Source of the DNA: Ditylenchus dipsaci
Taxonomy: Eukaryota > Nematoda > Chromadorea > Rhabditida > Anguinidae
Assembly: GCA_004194705.1 (NCBI GenBank)
Contig: SADC01001224.1
Location: 124,001-188,000, forward strand
Direction of reading: 5' to 3'
DNA: 64,000 nucleotides
Shown here: piece by piece, positions 38,863 to 48,090 of the stretch
Position numbering within the stretch: the stretch's first letter is position 1
Layout: every line of letters starts with the position of its first letter
The notes under the pieces: generated by a model
What the model saw: only the letters and a program-made list of their open reading frames with translations
Told to the model about the DNA's origin: nothing
Database searches by the model: none
Translations under genes and position numbers: made by a program

Positions 38863-41252
38863 GCGGCGTTTTCCAGCGATTTTCTCAGTTTCTCCACAGT
38901 TTCTCTCAATTGCTCGAGTTCTCTGTCACGACCTCTGTTTTGCAAGATTCTTCCTACTGTAATTTGCGCCAGGCATGGAGTACACAAAATGAATGCCCAA
39001 ACAATTGCAACGATGGTCGTTAGGGATGTCGAAACAGTTACCCACCACCACCATACATTTTCTAACGATGGTTTAACTGCCTTAACAATTTGCTCTCCTA
39101 GATCAAGTGAACCTTGACTAGGTGTCACCTTTAGTTGACCACCATCTCTTTTTATTTCGTAATCCATGCGGGCCAACTTGCTCATTGAATTCATGTGGTC
39201 GCTAGTTAAAACCTTGGAAATGTTAGTAAGTACAAGACTATGAAATGAATGTGGTCGTAGCTTCGTAAGTCCTTCAAAATCTTCAAACTTATCCCTCAGG
39301 ATTGTGCTGTTCACCATTTTGCGAGTGCCTGTCACTTGATCCACTTCTTGCAGCTTATGGTCTAATTCAATAATCTGATGCCGAAAAGTGCGACAGTCTC
39401 CCTTTCGTGAGGTCTTAGATACCAGCATTGTTTTAGCATTTACGAACGCCATTTCGGGCTGAAAAGTGGTGTCAATAGCGAGAGGCAAGTACTCAAAGCA
39501 TTCGTTGGTGTCGTTAGTTGCTTGGAAACTATAGTGTCCAAGTTCTAGCTGTACACAGGGCCAAACTCTAAACGTCCACAAGGTGACTCTTTCAGCAATA
39601 AGATTCGGGTCTTTTAACTTACCTCTTACAAGTGCAGTAGCACTTTCCATTCCTATCGAAATAGTGGAAAGTCGCTCCTTTTCAAGAGCTCCACAAATAA
39701 AGCTCAGTGCATGATCGAATCCAAACTTAAGTTTCTCAATAATGTCTGCACTTAAAAATGTGAGCTGCCCTGCCGCCTGCGTGCTCCGAACATTACCTTC
39801 TTGAGTTTTATATTCTTCTCTTTTTTTTCTATTGAAATAAGCATCTCGAACTGCAACGTCTTGCTCCGTCAATTCTAAAAGCTGTCCACAATCCCTTATC
39901 ATCCTAGTCTCGTTGAAAAAATCGACCCCGAAACCCATTTCACGCGAAAGCCACTGTTGACCGATTCTGACCCCCTTCCAAGTGCCACTCAAAACGAACT
40001 TGCATGGTTGAGCTCTGTTCGGTGTCCAGATTAGCATCGTGAAATCAGCGAGTTGACAGCGTCCCTTCATGTACTCACAGTGATTCGAGTCACCTAAATT
40101 GGTATGAACCTCACGCTCCTCATGATTACTAACCACACTACTTTCAAATAAATAACAATTATCCACAAAAACTTGATCCCATCCAATGCTGAAGTATCTA
40201 GTTGTCAAGTCTAATTTAAATGTGGTCCGATAAATTTCACCTGCAGGCTCAAGATTTCCTAGCAGACAGCGTTTTTTATGGATCATTTCTTGGCATTCAC
40301 CTTCAGATAACAGCAAAGTTTCGGATGGTAACTTCTCGACAGTCGGATCGTTGCTCCAGCTTGCCTTTTTCTGCGCTTTTTTCCTGATCTTTTTGCACAC
40401 GTAGGCCTTTGAACTATATTCTTCTCGATTTGGTTGGTAAATACGCAGAGTTTGCTCTCTACTAGTCTTGTTTGCTTCATATTCGAATTGCGGACAAGTA
40501 AACTCAGGCGTAAAAGTATAAAGCATCCCCCGACCCTCTTTAGGACAAATTAGCGGATGTCGTGGCGATATCTCGATCTTACCAGCGCATGAAGTCACCA
40601 TAATCAACAAAAACATCAGAATGATACCTAAAAACGACAGTTTTGGACCGAAAAGAGGAGACGTCGATTTTTTCGTTTTACTCCAGTCTTGATCTTTCAC
40701 AGTCACTTTGGCAATCTTGGGCTCGCCCAAATTTTTACATAATTTCTCAAACTCTTGCCCCACCTGTATGGACTGACAGCTTGGTGCATTAGAAGTACCA
40801 ATATTGCTTCTCGCCAGAAGTTCTCTCATACTCTCCAGTTCTGCTTCTAGCTTTTCAGTCCTTTGTTGCTTTTCTGGATCCACGTTCGGAGGCTGATAGT
40901 TAGTAGATGGTTGAGGATAGGCATATGAATCCACTGGCATCTGCTCATATTCCATGGCTTCACTTTGGTAGTATCCTGGCTCAATGAAGTTCACTTGCTG
41001 ATGAGGAGCGTAAGTCTGAGGTGCAGGAAAAGAGTGTCTTGGAGCATATCCTGACCTTTGTCCAAAGTCTCTAGGCGTCGGTGCATATCCGCGGAACTGG
41101 TTACCTGCAAATTGAGGTCTGGGTGCCCTGGGTCCATAATATTCATATCTCGGATACCCCGGATATGCGGTTTGGGGCACAAACCTATTCTGCCTTCCAG
41201 GATGGTGACAGTCTCTTGCTAGATGCCCAGGTATCCCACAATTATAGCACAT
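38838..41252 (-). CDS. Zinc-knuckle plus envelope-like glycoprotein frame (804 codons)
   Basis: Starts with a CCHC zinc knuckle (CYNCGIPGHLARDC), then a Pro/Tyr/Gln-rich stretch and a short coiled coil (KLEAELESMRELL). A hydrophobic segment near residue 205 (LSFLGIILMFLLIMVTS) would act as an internal signal or anchor. About 500 residues of Cys-rich ectodomain follow, with several N-x-S/T sites and a basic NRKKREE motif that may be a furin site. Near residue 730 is a Trp-rich transmembrane helix (VWWWWVTVSTSLTTIVAIVW), then a short coiled-coil tail. The architecture is that of a class-I-like envelope protein, but I cannot place it in a named family. Envelope between nucleocapsid and protease in one frame is abnormal for retroviruses; splicing could separate them. 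Confidence 0.7.
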   Translation of the reverse strand: MCYNCGIPGHLARDCHHPGRQNRFVPQTAYPGYPRYEYYGPRAPRPQFAGNQFRGYAPTPRDFGQRSGYAPRHSFPAPQTYAPHQQVNFIEPGYYQSEAMEYEQMPVDSYAYPQPSTNYQPPNVDPEKQQRTEKLEAELESMRELLARSNIGTSNAPSCQSIQVGQEFEKLCKNLGEPKIAKVTVKDQDWSKTKKSTSPLFGPKLSFLGIILMFLLIMVTSCAGKIEISPRHPLICPKEGRGMLYTFTPEFTCPQFEYEANKTSREQTLRIYQPNREEYSSKAYVCKKIRKKAQKKASWSNDPTVEKLPSETLLLSEGECQEMIHKKRCLLGNLEPAGEIYRTTFKLDLTTRYFSIGWDQVFVDNCYLFESSVVSNHEEREVHTNLGDSNHCEYMKGRCQLADFTMLIWTPNRAQPCKFVLSGTWKGVRIGQQWLSREMGFGVDFFNETRMIRDCGQLLELTEQDVAVRDAYFNRKKREEYKTQEGNVRSTQAAGQLTFLSADIIEKLKFGFDHALSFICGALEKERLSTISIGMESATALVRGKLKDPNLIAERVTLWTFRVWPCVQLELGHYSFQATNDTNECFEYLPLAIDTTFQPEMAFVNAKTMLVSKTSRKGDCRTFRHQIIELDHKLQEVDQVTGTRKMVNSTILRDKFEDFEGLTKLRPHSFHSLVLTNISKVLTSDHMNSMSKLARMDYEIKRDGGQLKVTPSQGSLDLGEQIVKAVKPSLENVWWWWVTVSTSLTTIVAIVWAFILCTPCLAQITVGRILQNRGRDRELEQLRETVEKLRKSLENAAVSGKGAK

Positions 41253-42391
41253 TCTTTGCCCACTCCAGTTTCTATCGTTAAAAGTGCTACTTGGATAGCC
41301 ACCTGGTGAACCTCCCTGATACTGTCCTTGATTCTGTGTGGGCAGATCCCTCCTTGGGCCAAAGTATCGTAGCGTCCCTGTGGGAACGAAACTTGCGAAT
41401 TAGCGGCTACTGGCGGGTTTTCGAGTCTTACGGCATTGACGTGATCTTGATTTTGAAAAAGTCTTAGTGTGCCCTTATCTACCTCAAGTTCTTGTGCTTT
41501 CTTGACTGCCTCTTCAAACGTTTTTGGCCACCCTCCAATACGCAGCAAACAAATTAACTCACTGCTGATTTTACCTAAGAATTCATCCCTCAATCTTTCA
41601 TTCAGTGCCGCGGCGTCTTTTCCTTGCAGAATAGTCTCTACTATCGGAATCAAGCGGCTGGCAAATTCGGTAACACTTTCTCTTTCTTTTTGCCTGCAAG
41701 CAAGAAGGTCTTGCAGTGCTAAATCTCGTGTTTTAACCCCGTCAATTTTAGCTGTCAAGTGAAAAATGACCTTCTCAAGCGTATCCTTTTGATTGTCTAA
41801 AAGCTCGTTGAAGTACATTCTCGGCAGACCCTGAAGCAAAAATTTAAGCTTGTTTACTTTATCCGCTTCAGACCATCCTTTTCCCATGGCATCTACATAA
41901 TCGCGAAATCTTGTCGCCCATCTTGCAAAAGTCGTGGAATTATCGCCTTTAAATGCCGATACGTTAGCGCCTGACTCTGCGTTCGAAATCATATTTACAA
42001 AGTTAGCCTCAGCTTCATCAAATTCATCCCTCTCTGTTCTCGAGTCGATCTTATTGGACTTTTCTTGGAAATTCCGCACGGTCGAATCTAGCTTATCTGT
42101 ATGTTTTTCATTTTTCAAGCAACTATTTATTTCATTAAACACAGATCCGAGCTTTAGCTGCAAAACGTTCGAAGCCTCAATGATTTTGTCATCGCTTCGA
42201 ATCAGATGCCTAGTGACTCGATTGATATCGTTTTTCAATTTAGTCATAATACCATACATTTTTTTGAGGTCGTCAAATGAAGGTTGCCTTTTCTCAACAT
42301 GATCAAATGGGAACGGCTCAATTTCAATGTCAATATAATCTTCTAATACAATCTCGGAGCGCACTCCCTCACCAGCTTTCTTTGCTGCCAT
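41219..42391 (-). CDS. Retroviral/Ty3-like Gag (capsid), 390 codons
   Basis: It begins MAAKKAGEGVRSEIVLED with a helical N-terminus and then a recognisable Gag capsid region: FKGDNSTTFARWATRFRDY, KLKFLLQGLPRMYFNEL, a helix-rich LACRQKERESVTEFASRL segment and GGWPKTFEEAVKKAQELE. The zinc knuckle expected at the end is in the -1 frame (next feature), so Gag needs either a -1 step between about 41410 and 41260 or one missing base; I see no canonical slippery heptamer there. Capsid assembly and RNA packaging are the expected roles. ATG at 42391 is the first in frame and follows the putative leader by 160 nt. Confidence 0.82.
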   Translation of the reverse strand: MAAKKAGEGVRSEIVLEDYIDIEIEPFPFDHVEKRQPSFDDLKKMYGIMTKLKNDINRVTRHLIRSDDKIIEASNVLQLKLGSVFNEINSCLKNEKHTDKLDSTVRNFQEKSNKIDSRTERDEFDEAEANFVNMISNAESGANVSAFKGDNSTTFARWATRFRDYVDAMGKGWSEADKVNKLKFLLQGLPRMYFNELLDNQKDTLEKVIFHLTAKIDGVKTRDLALQDLLACRQKERESVTEFASRLIPIVETILQGKDAAALNERLRDEFLGKISSELICLLRIGGWPKTFEEAVKKAQELEVDKGTLRLFQNQDHVNAVRLENPPVAANSQVSFPQGRYDTLAQGGICPHRIKDSIREVHQVAIQVALLTIETGVGKECAIIVGYLGI

Positions 42392-42553
42392 TTTGACTAA
42401 AATTATTTTTGCACACAGCTAAAAATATTTGCTAGTACTACTACAACTGTTTTTCACTAAGCTATCTCTTGCACACAGCCACAAATGATCAAAAATCGAA
42501 AAAAGAAAACAAAATTTTTATAAAAACCTCTGACAAACGCACAACGAGCAAAA

Positions 42554-42569
42554 CCACTCGCTGCTACCA
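42554..42569 (-). other. Putative primer-binding site (initiator tRNA-Met type)
   Basis: The minus strand reads TGGTAGCAGCGAGTGG directly after the LTR-like block. The first nine bases and the last three match the complement of the 3' end of animal initiator tRNA-Met, with mismatches between. Confidence 0.5.
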
Positions 42570-43054
42570 GAAACGAAGTGTTACCCTGTTTTTCAATCTA
42601 AGCTTAGCCCTGGGCCCTAGTGCTTCACCTATTTTGAGGACGGGGAATCGAACACTTTTATGTTTTACTCGAAGTGTGCAGTCAGGGTTTCTGTAAAACA
42701 CTTTATTTAAAACACAGCAATAAAACACACAGCTTCAACTAAAAACTTCAGCACACAGCTTTTAACAAAACAATCCAATAAAAGCACACAGCAATATTAT
42801 CAGCAGCTCAGTCCAAAAACTCCCCAACACAATAATAATCCCCTTGAGCCTTGGCTGGGATCTTTTATTCCACAGTCAGTGGGCGGGGTTGGCCATCCGA
42901 TCCAGTCACAGCAGGATCGGATGATCAACCCCCACGTTGTAACAATTGCTAGGAGAAAACGAAATGTCTGTGAAAATTCCAACAAGCAAGCAAAATAAAT
43001 AAACTCGAAAATAACAATCATAGCCTCGGCTAAAGTAAAACTCAACTCGTTACA
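42570..43054 (-). repeat. Putative 5' LTR of the embedded retroelement
   Basis: 485 bp starting TGTAACGAG on the minus strand and ending next to the primer-binding site. It contains a TATA-like AATAAAAG (42862-42868 region) and an AATAAA polyadenylation signal (42702-42707) about 160 nt apart, as in U3-R. No second copy exists at the other end, so the LTR assignment rests on position and signals only. It does not end in the usual CA. Confidence 0.5.
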
Positions 43055-43104
43055 CTAACAAAATGCAGAACCAGTGAATTTTCAGCTCAAGCTACTACTC
43101 ACTT

Positions 43105-43860
43105 GATAAATTTCTCTCCTTATTCCTTTGAGAACGTGCCATCCGTCAAAATAATGAACTATATCTCTTCTATCTTTTGACATGATCGGGTGCTCACAGT
43201 CGTGCTCAACCAAGCACTGACGTTAGTAGCCTTTCGAAAAAATTTACTGTTTTCAGCTCCGAACCACAATCGAAGCATCGATGGAGAAGTTTCTCAAGTT
43301 GCGTTTTCTCGATAATGTGAAATTGAGCTTTCTTTTTACCGTTGATCTCTAACTCATCCTCTTCCGACTCAATCACCCTCTCCTGTTGGATAAACTAAAA
43401 AGCGCTTAGACGAGAACTTGCAGTAAAATTGGTCAACCTCGATCTCCTCCTGCGGAATCATCTTTTTGCCATACTTTCTTTTTTGCTTTCGGTGGGTGCT
43501 CATCAATATTTTTCTGTGTTGAATTGATAGAAAGGTACTATTTAGGTGGGAAATTACTACTTTGACGTCATCTAACGTAACAATCGGTTCAATTGTCCTA
43601 TCCAGGCGATGTATCAAAGCATTCGGTCGTATTCCTATAGCAACGTTTAGTTCATTCCTAATAACATCGTCTTCTGCAAAGTGGCGAAAGCAGATGTAGA
43701 CCCGCTGACGTTTTTTTGGAAAAATTTATAAGTGCTATCGGATTGAAAGCCATCAGACGAGGATCAGTCAATGACATCTTTGCTCCGTTTTCACTTCCAA
43801 CTTTTTTACCACACAGATGCAAACCATTTTTTTCGAATATGGAAGTTTTTGCTACTTATA
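43105..43860 (-). pseudogene. THAP-type transposase N-terminal remnant (Kolobok-like)
   Basis: On the minus strand, in changing frames: HLCGKKVGSENGAK, then RVYICFRHFAEDDV and IGIRPNALIHRLD, which together give the C-x2-C ... C-x2-HF ... P pattern of a THAP DNA-binding domain. Further on come FDCGSELKTV and EHDCEHP, a zinc-ribbon-like pair, and YFDGWHVLKGIRREIYQ, which resembles the 'DxWH..K.I.KK' block of Kolobok transposases. A GTGAGT donor follows IYQ. At least two frameshifts separate these blocks. The retroelement-like sequence begins about 50 nt after this point. Confidence 0.65.
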
Positions 43861-44084
43861 GAAGTCTGTACCTTCATACGGCCAAAAACCCTGTAAATAA
43901 GCTTGAAAAAGTCCGCTACAAAAGATGAATGTGCAACCAAAGAAAGAAGGAAATTTTATTGAAAATCAAACGGACGCAACATAACTACAAAAAATGGTTG
44001 AATCTCGACTAGGCTGTCTACCAGCTGAAATATATCCAGGGTTCTGTGACTTCGTGAACTAAGACTGTAAAAGAATAGAACCTG

Positions 44085-44736
44085 GGAGGAGAGTGAAAGC
44101 AAAACGAGCACCTAAAAGGAACCACAAAGCAAACGACGGCGAAAACAAAATAAAAATACTTATCTAATCCAAAAGTCAGCAGTTCCGGCAGTTTGATACC
44201 TCGATAAGACCAATTCTTTCTTTTTAAATCACCAGCACTGGGAAAACAGAAGCCTGAAAGAAGCAGACAAAATGAGGAAGAGAGAAAGAGAAGAAAATAG
44301 GGCTAAGGTTTACAATACCCCCAGCACTCAGGTTTACTTGACCCCCAGCACTAAATCTGATGATTTGGCAGATGCTAGATTTATTCAAGATAAAAAACCG
44401 ACCAAAGGTAAATGAACTTAAGAGTTACAATTCCAATTGAGTTCCAAGAGTTCCAATTGGCCAAAATTGGTGTGGTTGAACCTGCGTGCTGGGGGTCAGG
44501 TAAAGCTGAGTGCTGGGGGTCAGGTAAACCTGAGTGCTGGGGGTCAGGTAAACCTGAATGCTGGGGGTCAAGTAGACCTGAGTGCTGGGGGTATTGTAAA
44601 CCTGCTCCGAAAATAGAAATGAAAAAGACACACAAAAATTGTGATTGAAAATGCCAAATTTTAAACGACAAAATTAAGGTGGTCCGCGCGAATTCAAATT
44701 TCGCACATTGCTGTGCTTATCAAGTTTCATGGTCCT
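44085..44736. repeat. Right 652-bp terminal inverted repeat
   Basis: Inverted copy of 36435-37081, including the same minisatellite (44491-44600, one unit difference) and the same AGGACCATG terminus next to TTAA. Differences seen by eye are single bases and small indels. Confidence 0.9.
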
Positions 44737-45018
44737 TTAATATCGAGGGTTGACTGTAATTAGAAGTCGAAAGTAGTTTTTCACAAATTGAATTTTTTCG
44801 GGACGGGACAAGACGGAATTTAAATAATTTTTCTTCGGGACCGGACACCGGGACGGGACAGGTGTCAAAAAATTTCCGGGCGAATTCCGGAACGGGACGA
44901 TTCTCTAAAATTGACGGGACGGAATTGTCCCGTTCCGTCATCATCTCTAGACTTCGCTTCCTATATCTGCACAATGACTAAGCCCACGCATTTCTCAAGA
45001 CGACAATGTATTTCTTAA

Positions 45019-45207
45019 AGGACCATGGTTTTGGCGCGCTGCGGCACAGACAAATTTGAATTGGCGGGGACACTTTTCTTTCGTCTATCAATGCACTCTT
45101 TCGAGTTGGTTCGAATGACTTGAAAGAGTACACTAATTTTCAAAAGAGAAGTGTCCCCCGACAATTCAAATTTCGCGTGTGCCGCCGCGCGCAAAAACCA
45201 TGGTGAT
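45019..45207. mobile_element. TTAA-flanked MITE sharing Kolobok ends
   Basis: TTAA at 45015-45018 and 45208-45211; left end AGGACCATGGTTTTGGCGCG, right end ...GCGCGCAAAAACCATGGTGA. The first nine bases equal the ends of the 8.3-kb element 280 bp away. The interior GGGACACTTTTCTTTCG arms are palindromic. Confidence 0.8.
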
Positions 45208-45301
45208 TTAAAGAGTAAGTAAAAAAATGACAAGAACCCAATCAACGATTTTATGATCAATGTCTCGACAGCCACATCATGAATATAAACAATTAGAACA
45301 A

Positions 45302-47944
45302 CTATGGAAAGTAGAACGTCTTAGACATTACAGCTGAAGATTTTGGAAAATTCTTTTGATCAGACAAACCTCCAAACGACATGCACTTGCGCTTGACCTG
45401 GAACGATGAAAACGTGGTCTTCGGTGCGTCGGGAACACAGCCTTTCTTGGTATAAAACAGAATGTATGGCTGCATCTGATCAAGGTCATTGAAGGACATG
45501 TGACTTATCTATAAGGAAACCATTACTTAGTGGTCAAACATTATGGTGAAATCTACGTCTGAATCATCGAAGCGGTAAAAGTTTGTTCGTTAAAACCACG
45601 CCAGCTAGACACGTAATGACCGAAGTTGACACCAGATCCGATGTGCTCTATGATACCTAAATACCCTGTGTTACAACAGACAGTCACATAGCTGGGCCAA
45701 ACAAATCGATACCATTTAGAGTGTACTGCCCCAATGAAGGTTCTTCATTGAAAAGGTATTTGCTGAGGTTGAGCGAAACATCTGCTTTCACGGGAAGTCG
45801 ATTTTTACCACCAAACAGGTTGAATCTCTTCAGTTGTATAATTAAATTCGACGGAGCTCGCAGAAGCTGAAATTTAGATGAAATATATTACGATACCCTC
45901 ACACAGTTAGCCAAAAAATTACCCAGGTTGATCTCGTAGCCGTTCGCTTCATTTTGCAGCTGAACGGTAAAGTTTTAATTCCAGTCCTAATTTTAGGTAT
46001 CATACAATGAAGGAACGCGATTCTATGCTTGAAATTTTAAAAATCAACAACCTTTTGCAGAAGAACTGCGCCAGCTGTTCCTGTCGGAAGAAATCATTGA
46101 GTAGTTCTGAAAGTACAGAGTAACGCATGAGATTAGAAGAGTAAGCTCAGCAAAATATGCACCTGTAATGCTGGTGCCTGAAAATTAGTTTTTGTCTTAC
46201 GTACATTCTCACCAAAAAGCATCAAAACTTACGAGCTGACCGATTGAGCCCCAAATTGATTTCTCGAACTAAAAAAGTTATGGGTACCAACAATGCTATA
46301 TAAAAGTATACACCCGTACTTCTCTCATAATTTGTGTGAATTGTCCCACATGTGTTGCATCGTACTAGAAAAAGATAATCAGACGTAGCAGATAGAGAGA
46401 ATAGGCAAAAGTTAATAGACAAATTACGAAAGACCTACTCACTTTGATTCCTTAGAGATCCACCGAATATTTGCTCGATCGGAGAAGAAGATGTCGGCTG
46501 TATTCTGAAAGTAGATAATTATTGGGCCATCGAACACAACTACTCTCACTTCATAGCTCCATTTGCTTTGGAAATAGGTGGTTCCAGGGCTCCCAGCAGC
46601 AATGTTAACATTTCATGAGCATCTTCCTAAATGAAATGGTTGAACAGTTTTATAAGTTCCAGCAGTCAGCTTACCTGGTAGCCACGACGATGAGCAGGGA
46701 AAATTTCTATAAACATTCAGTTTAGTAAACAATGGCATGTCAATAAAACTTTGCTAACTCGTTAAGAATTTCTGAATCCACAACGCTTCAAATGGCCTGG
46801 CCTCGCTGATTGCTCTAAAAAAGAACCGTATGCCACAAAGATCCCTCAAATAATACACTCCGCTTACTTTAACACATGAGTACGGAGGCCACATGTGATA
46901 CACATGGTTTGCTTTACTCTGCCTGAAGTTATGAGCTCATGAAATCATTGATAACAAAATCAAAAAATTCTTACACAAAATTTGATCGTGTTTTTCAATT
47001 AGAAACCTGGCAAGAGGAGGTGTATGCACAACGGCTAAAACCTTGTTTCGAGAAACCATGAAAATATAAAGTTAATTTTACCTTGGAGAACACTATTGAG
47101 AAAACAGTCGTTGGAGTAGTTAAACAACCCAGCCCATGTTTATTTCTCTGAACATAAATTTATGACCAAGTTTCTAATAGTAAATAGATACCAAGTGCGA
47201 GCATCCGTGCCAACCACTCTTTGATGTTTGCTGATCTATGACCGGAAATTCTAGTTCGCCTAAAAATATTCTAGGTATTACCACACAAACATGCTGATTT
47301 ATGGGGTTCACACGTAATCTTTTGATCTGCAAGAAATCGCAAATTTGCAAAACTCAAAGGGCGGTCTGAGTTAAACGTTATTTTGAGAAATTTAGCTGTT
47401 TACAGTCCGCCTTCTACCCTCCTATAGACTTGGTGTCAAAGACTGGATGTTTAGAGCTGTCAAGTCAATAACTTACGTTCTCCTCTCTCTGATAATAATC
47501 TTGCTCTCTTCTTTACAGTTCCATTGGCTTCTGCGGCAGCTTCACACCCTTCGACTCTTTCCCTAGAAACAATAGGAGATGATTATGACCAGAAAAGCAA
47601 CAACCTCAATCTTACTTGGCCATTATCTTCCTAACTTTCCTTTCCTCTTCCAAATCATCCGGCTCTGGAACGGACGTCAACTCAGTCGTTATGGAATTCG
47701 GAGTACAATTTGAGCTCGCTGGAGTGCTGTTGCTGTTACATGACGCACCTGATGATGTTGCATTCACGGCATCAGGAGACTTGCTTCGGTCTTCGTTTTC
47801 CTCCTCGTCCAGAACCAAGTGGGTGCTTTCAGGTGACGACGACTCCAAAATGCCCACATACGTGAAGGAGATATTTTTGCTTCTAAATGGGCTAGCCAAC
47901 AGCGAGACTTCAGCCGAGAGAGTAGATGACATTGAAGATGGACC
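45302..47944 (-). CDS. USP-family ubiquitin carboxyl-terminal hydrolase (USP36/42-like)
   Basis: Cysteine protease that removes ubiquitin. Recognisable blocks in order: an acidic/Ser-rich N-terminal exon (47944-47616); Cys box GLFNYSNDCFLNSVLQ (about 47150-47095); PPLARFLIEKHD; TMCITCGLRTH; EIFPAHRRGYQ (46708-46676); DAHEMLTLLLGALEPP (46632-46585); IFGGSLRNQ; VRCNTCGTIHTNYE (about 46370); LRAPSNLIIQLKRFNLFGG (45870-45810); His box GSGVNFGHYVSSWRG (45640-45590); and the terminal exon with QPYILFYTKK (45499-45302). The catalytic Cys and His are present. The Asp-containing YRFDDSDV box follows NEQTF only after a -1 step near 45578, probably a missing base. The usual GNTCFLNS is SNDCFLNS. The first exon starts at an acceptor, so the true start may lie upstream of 47944. 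USP36/42 subgroup is an inference. Confidence 0.82.
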
Positions 47945-48090
47945 CTGAAAATATGGTAATCATTACTCTACAATTGCAATATGATTTTGAAAAGGTGTTC
48001 CAAAATGATTACACATTGAAGTGGTCGTCGTTTAATACTAGCTGCGAATTGGTTGTTGCATTGTAAAGAAAAAGAGACAGACATTAGGCT

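Larger units (their letters stand above)
36435..44736 (-). mobile_element. 8.3-kb Kolobok-type transposon carrying gag, env-like and protease genes
   Basis: TTAA lies at 36431-36434 and 44737-44740. The termini AGGACCATGAAACTTGATAA and complement begin inverted repeats of about 650 bp (36435-37081 and 44085-44736) that match almost base for base. Between them, reading on the minus strand, come a THAP-like and zinc-ribbon transposase start (43860-43105), a putative LTR and primer site, gag, an env-like frame, a retropepsin frame, then a transposase C-terminus (37680-37450). TTAA duplication plus THAP-type transposase points to the Kolobok superfamily. No reverse transcriptase, RNase H or integrase is present. 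Alternatives: nested insertion followed by deletion, or stable gene capture. Confidence 0.85.

Noticed and set aside
38486..39117. Plus-strand frames of 116-158 codons with hydrophobic runs
   Set aside because: Antisense shadows of the env-like and protease frames; no family signature.
36435..44736. Maverick/Polinton or virus-type integrated element
   Set aside because: TTAA duplication, element size and the absence of DNA polymerase B, packaging ATPase and integrase do not fit; a Kolobok frame with retroelement genes explains all parts.
36435..44736. Reading the two 650-bp end repeats as retroviral LTRs
   Set aside because: They are inverted, not direct, and have a TTAA duplication; they are DNA-transposon ends.
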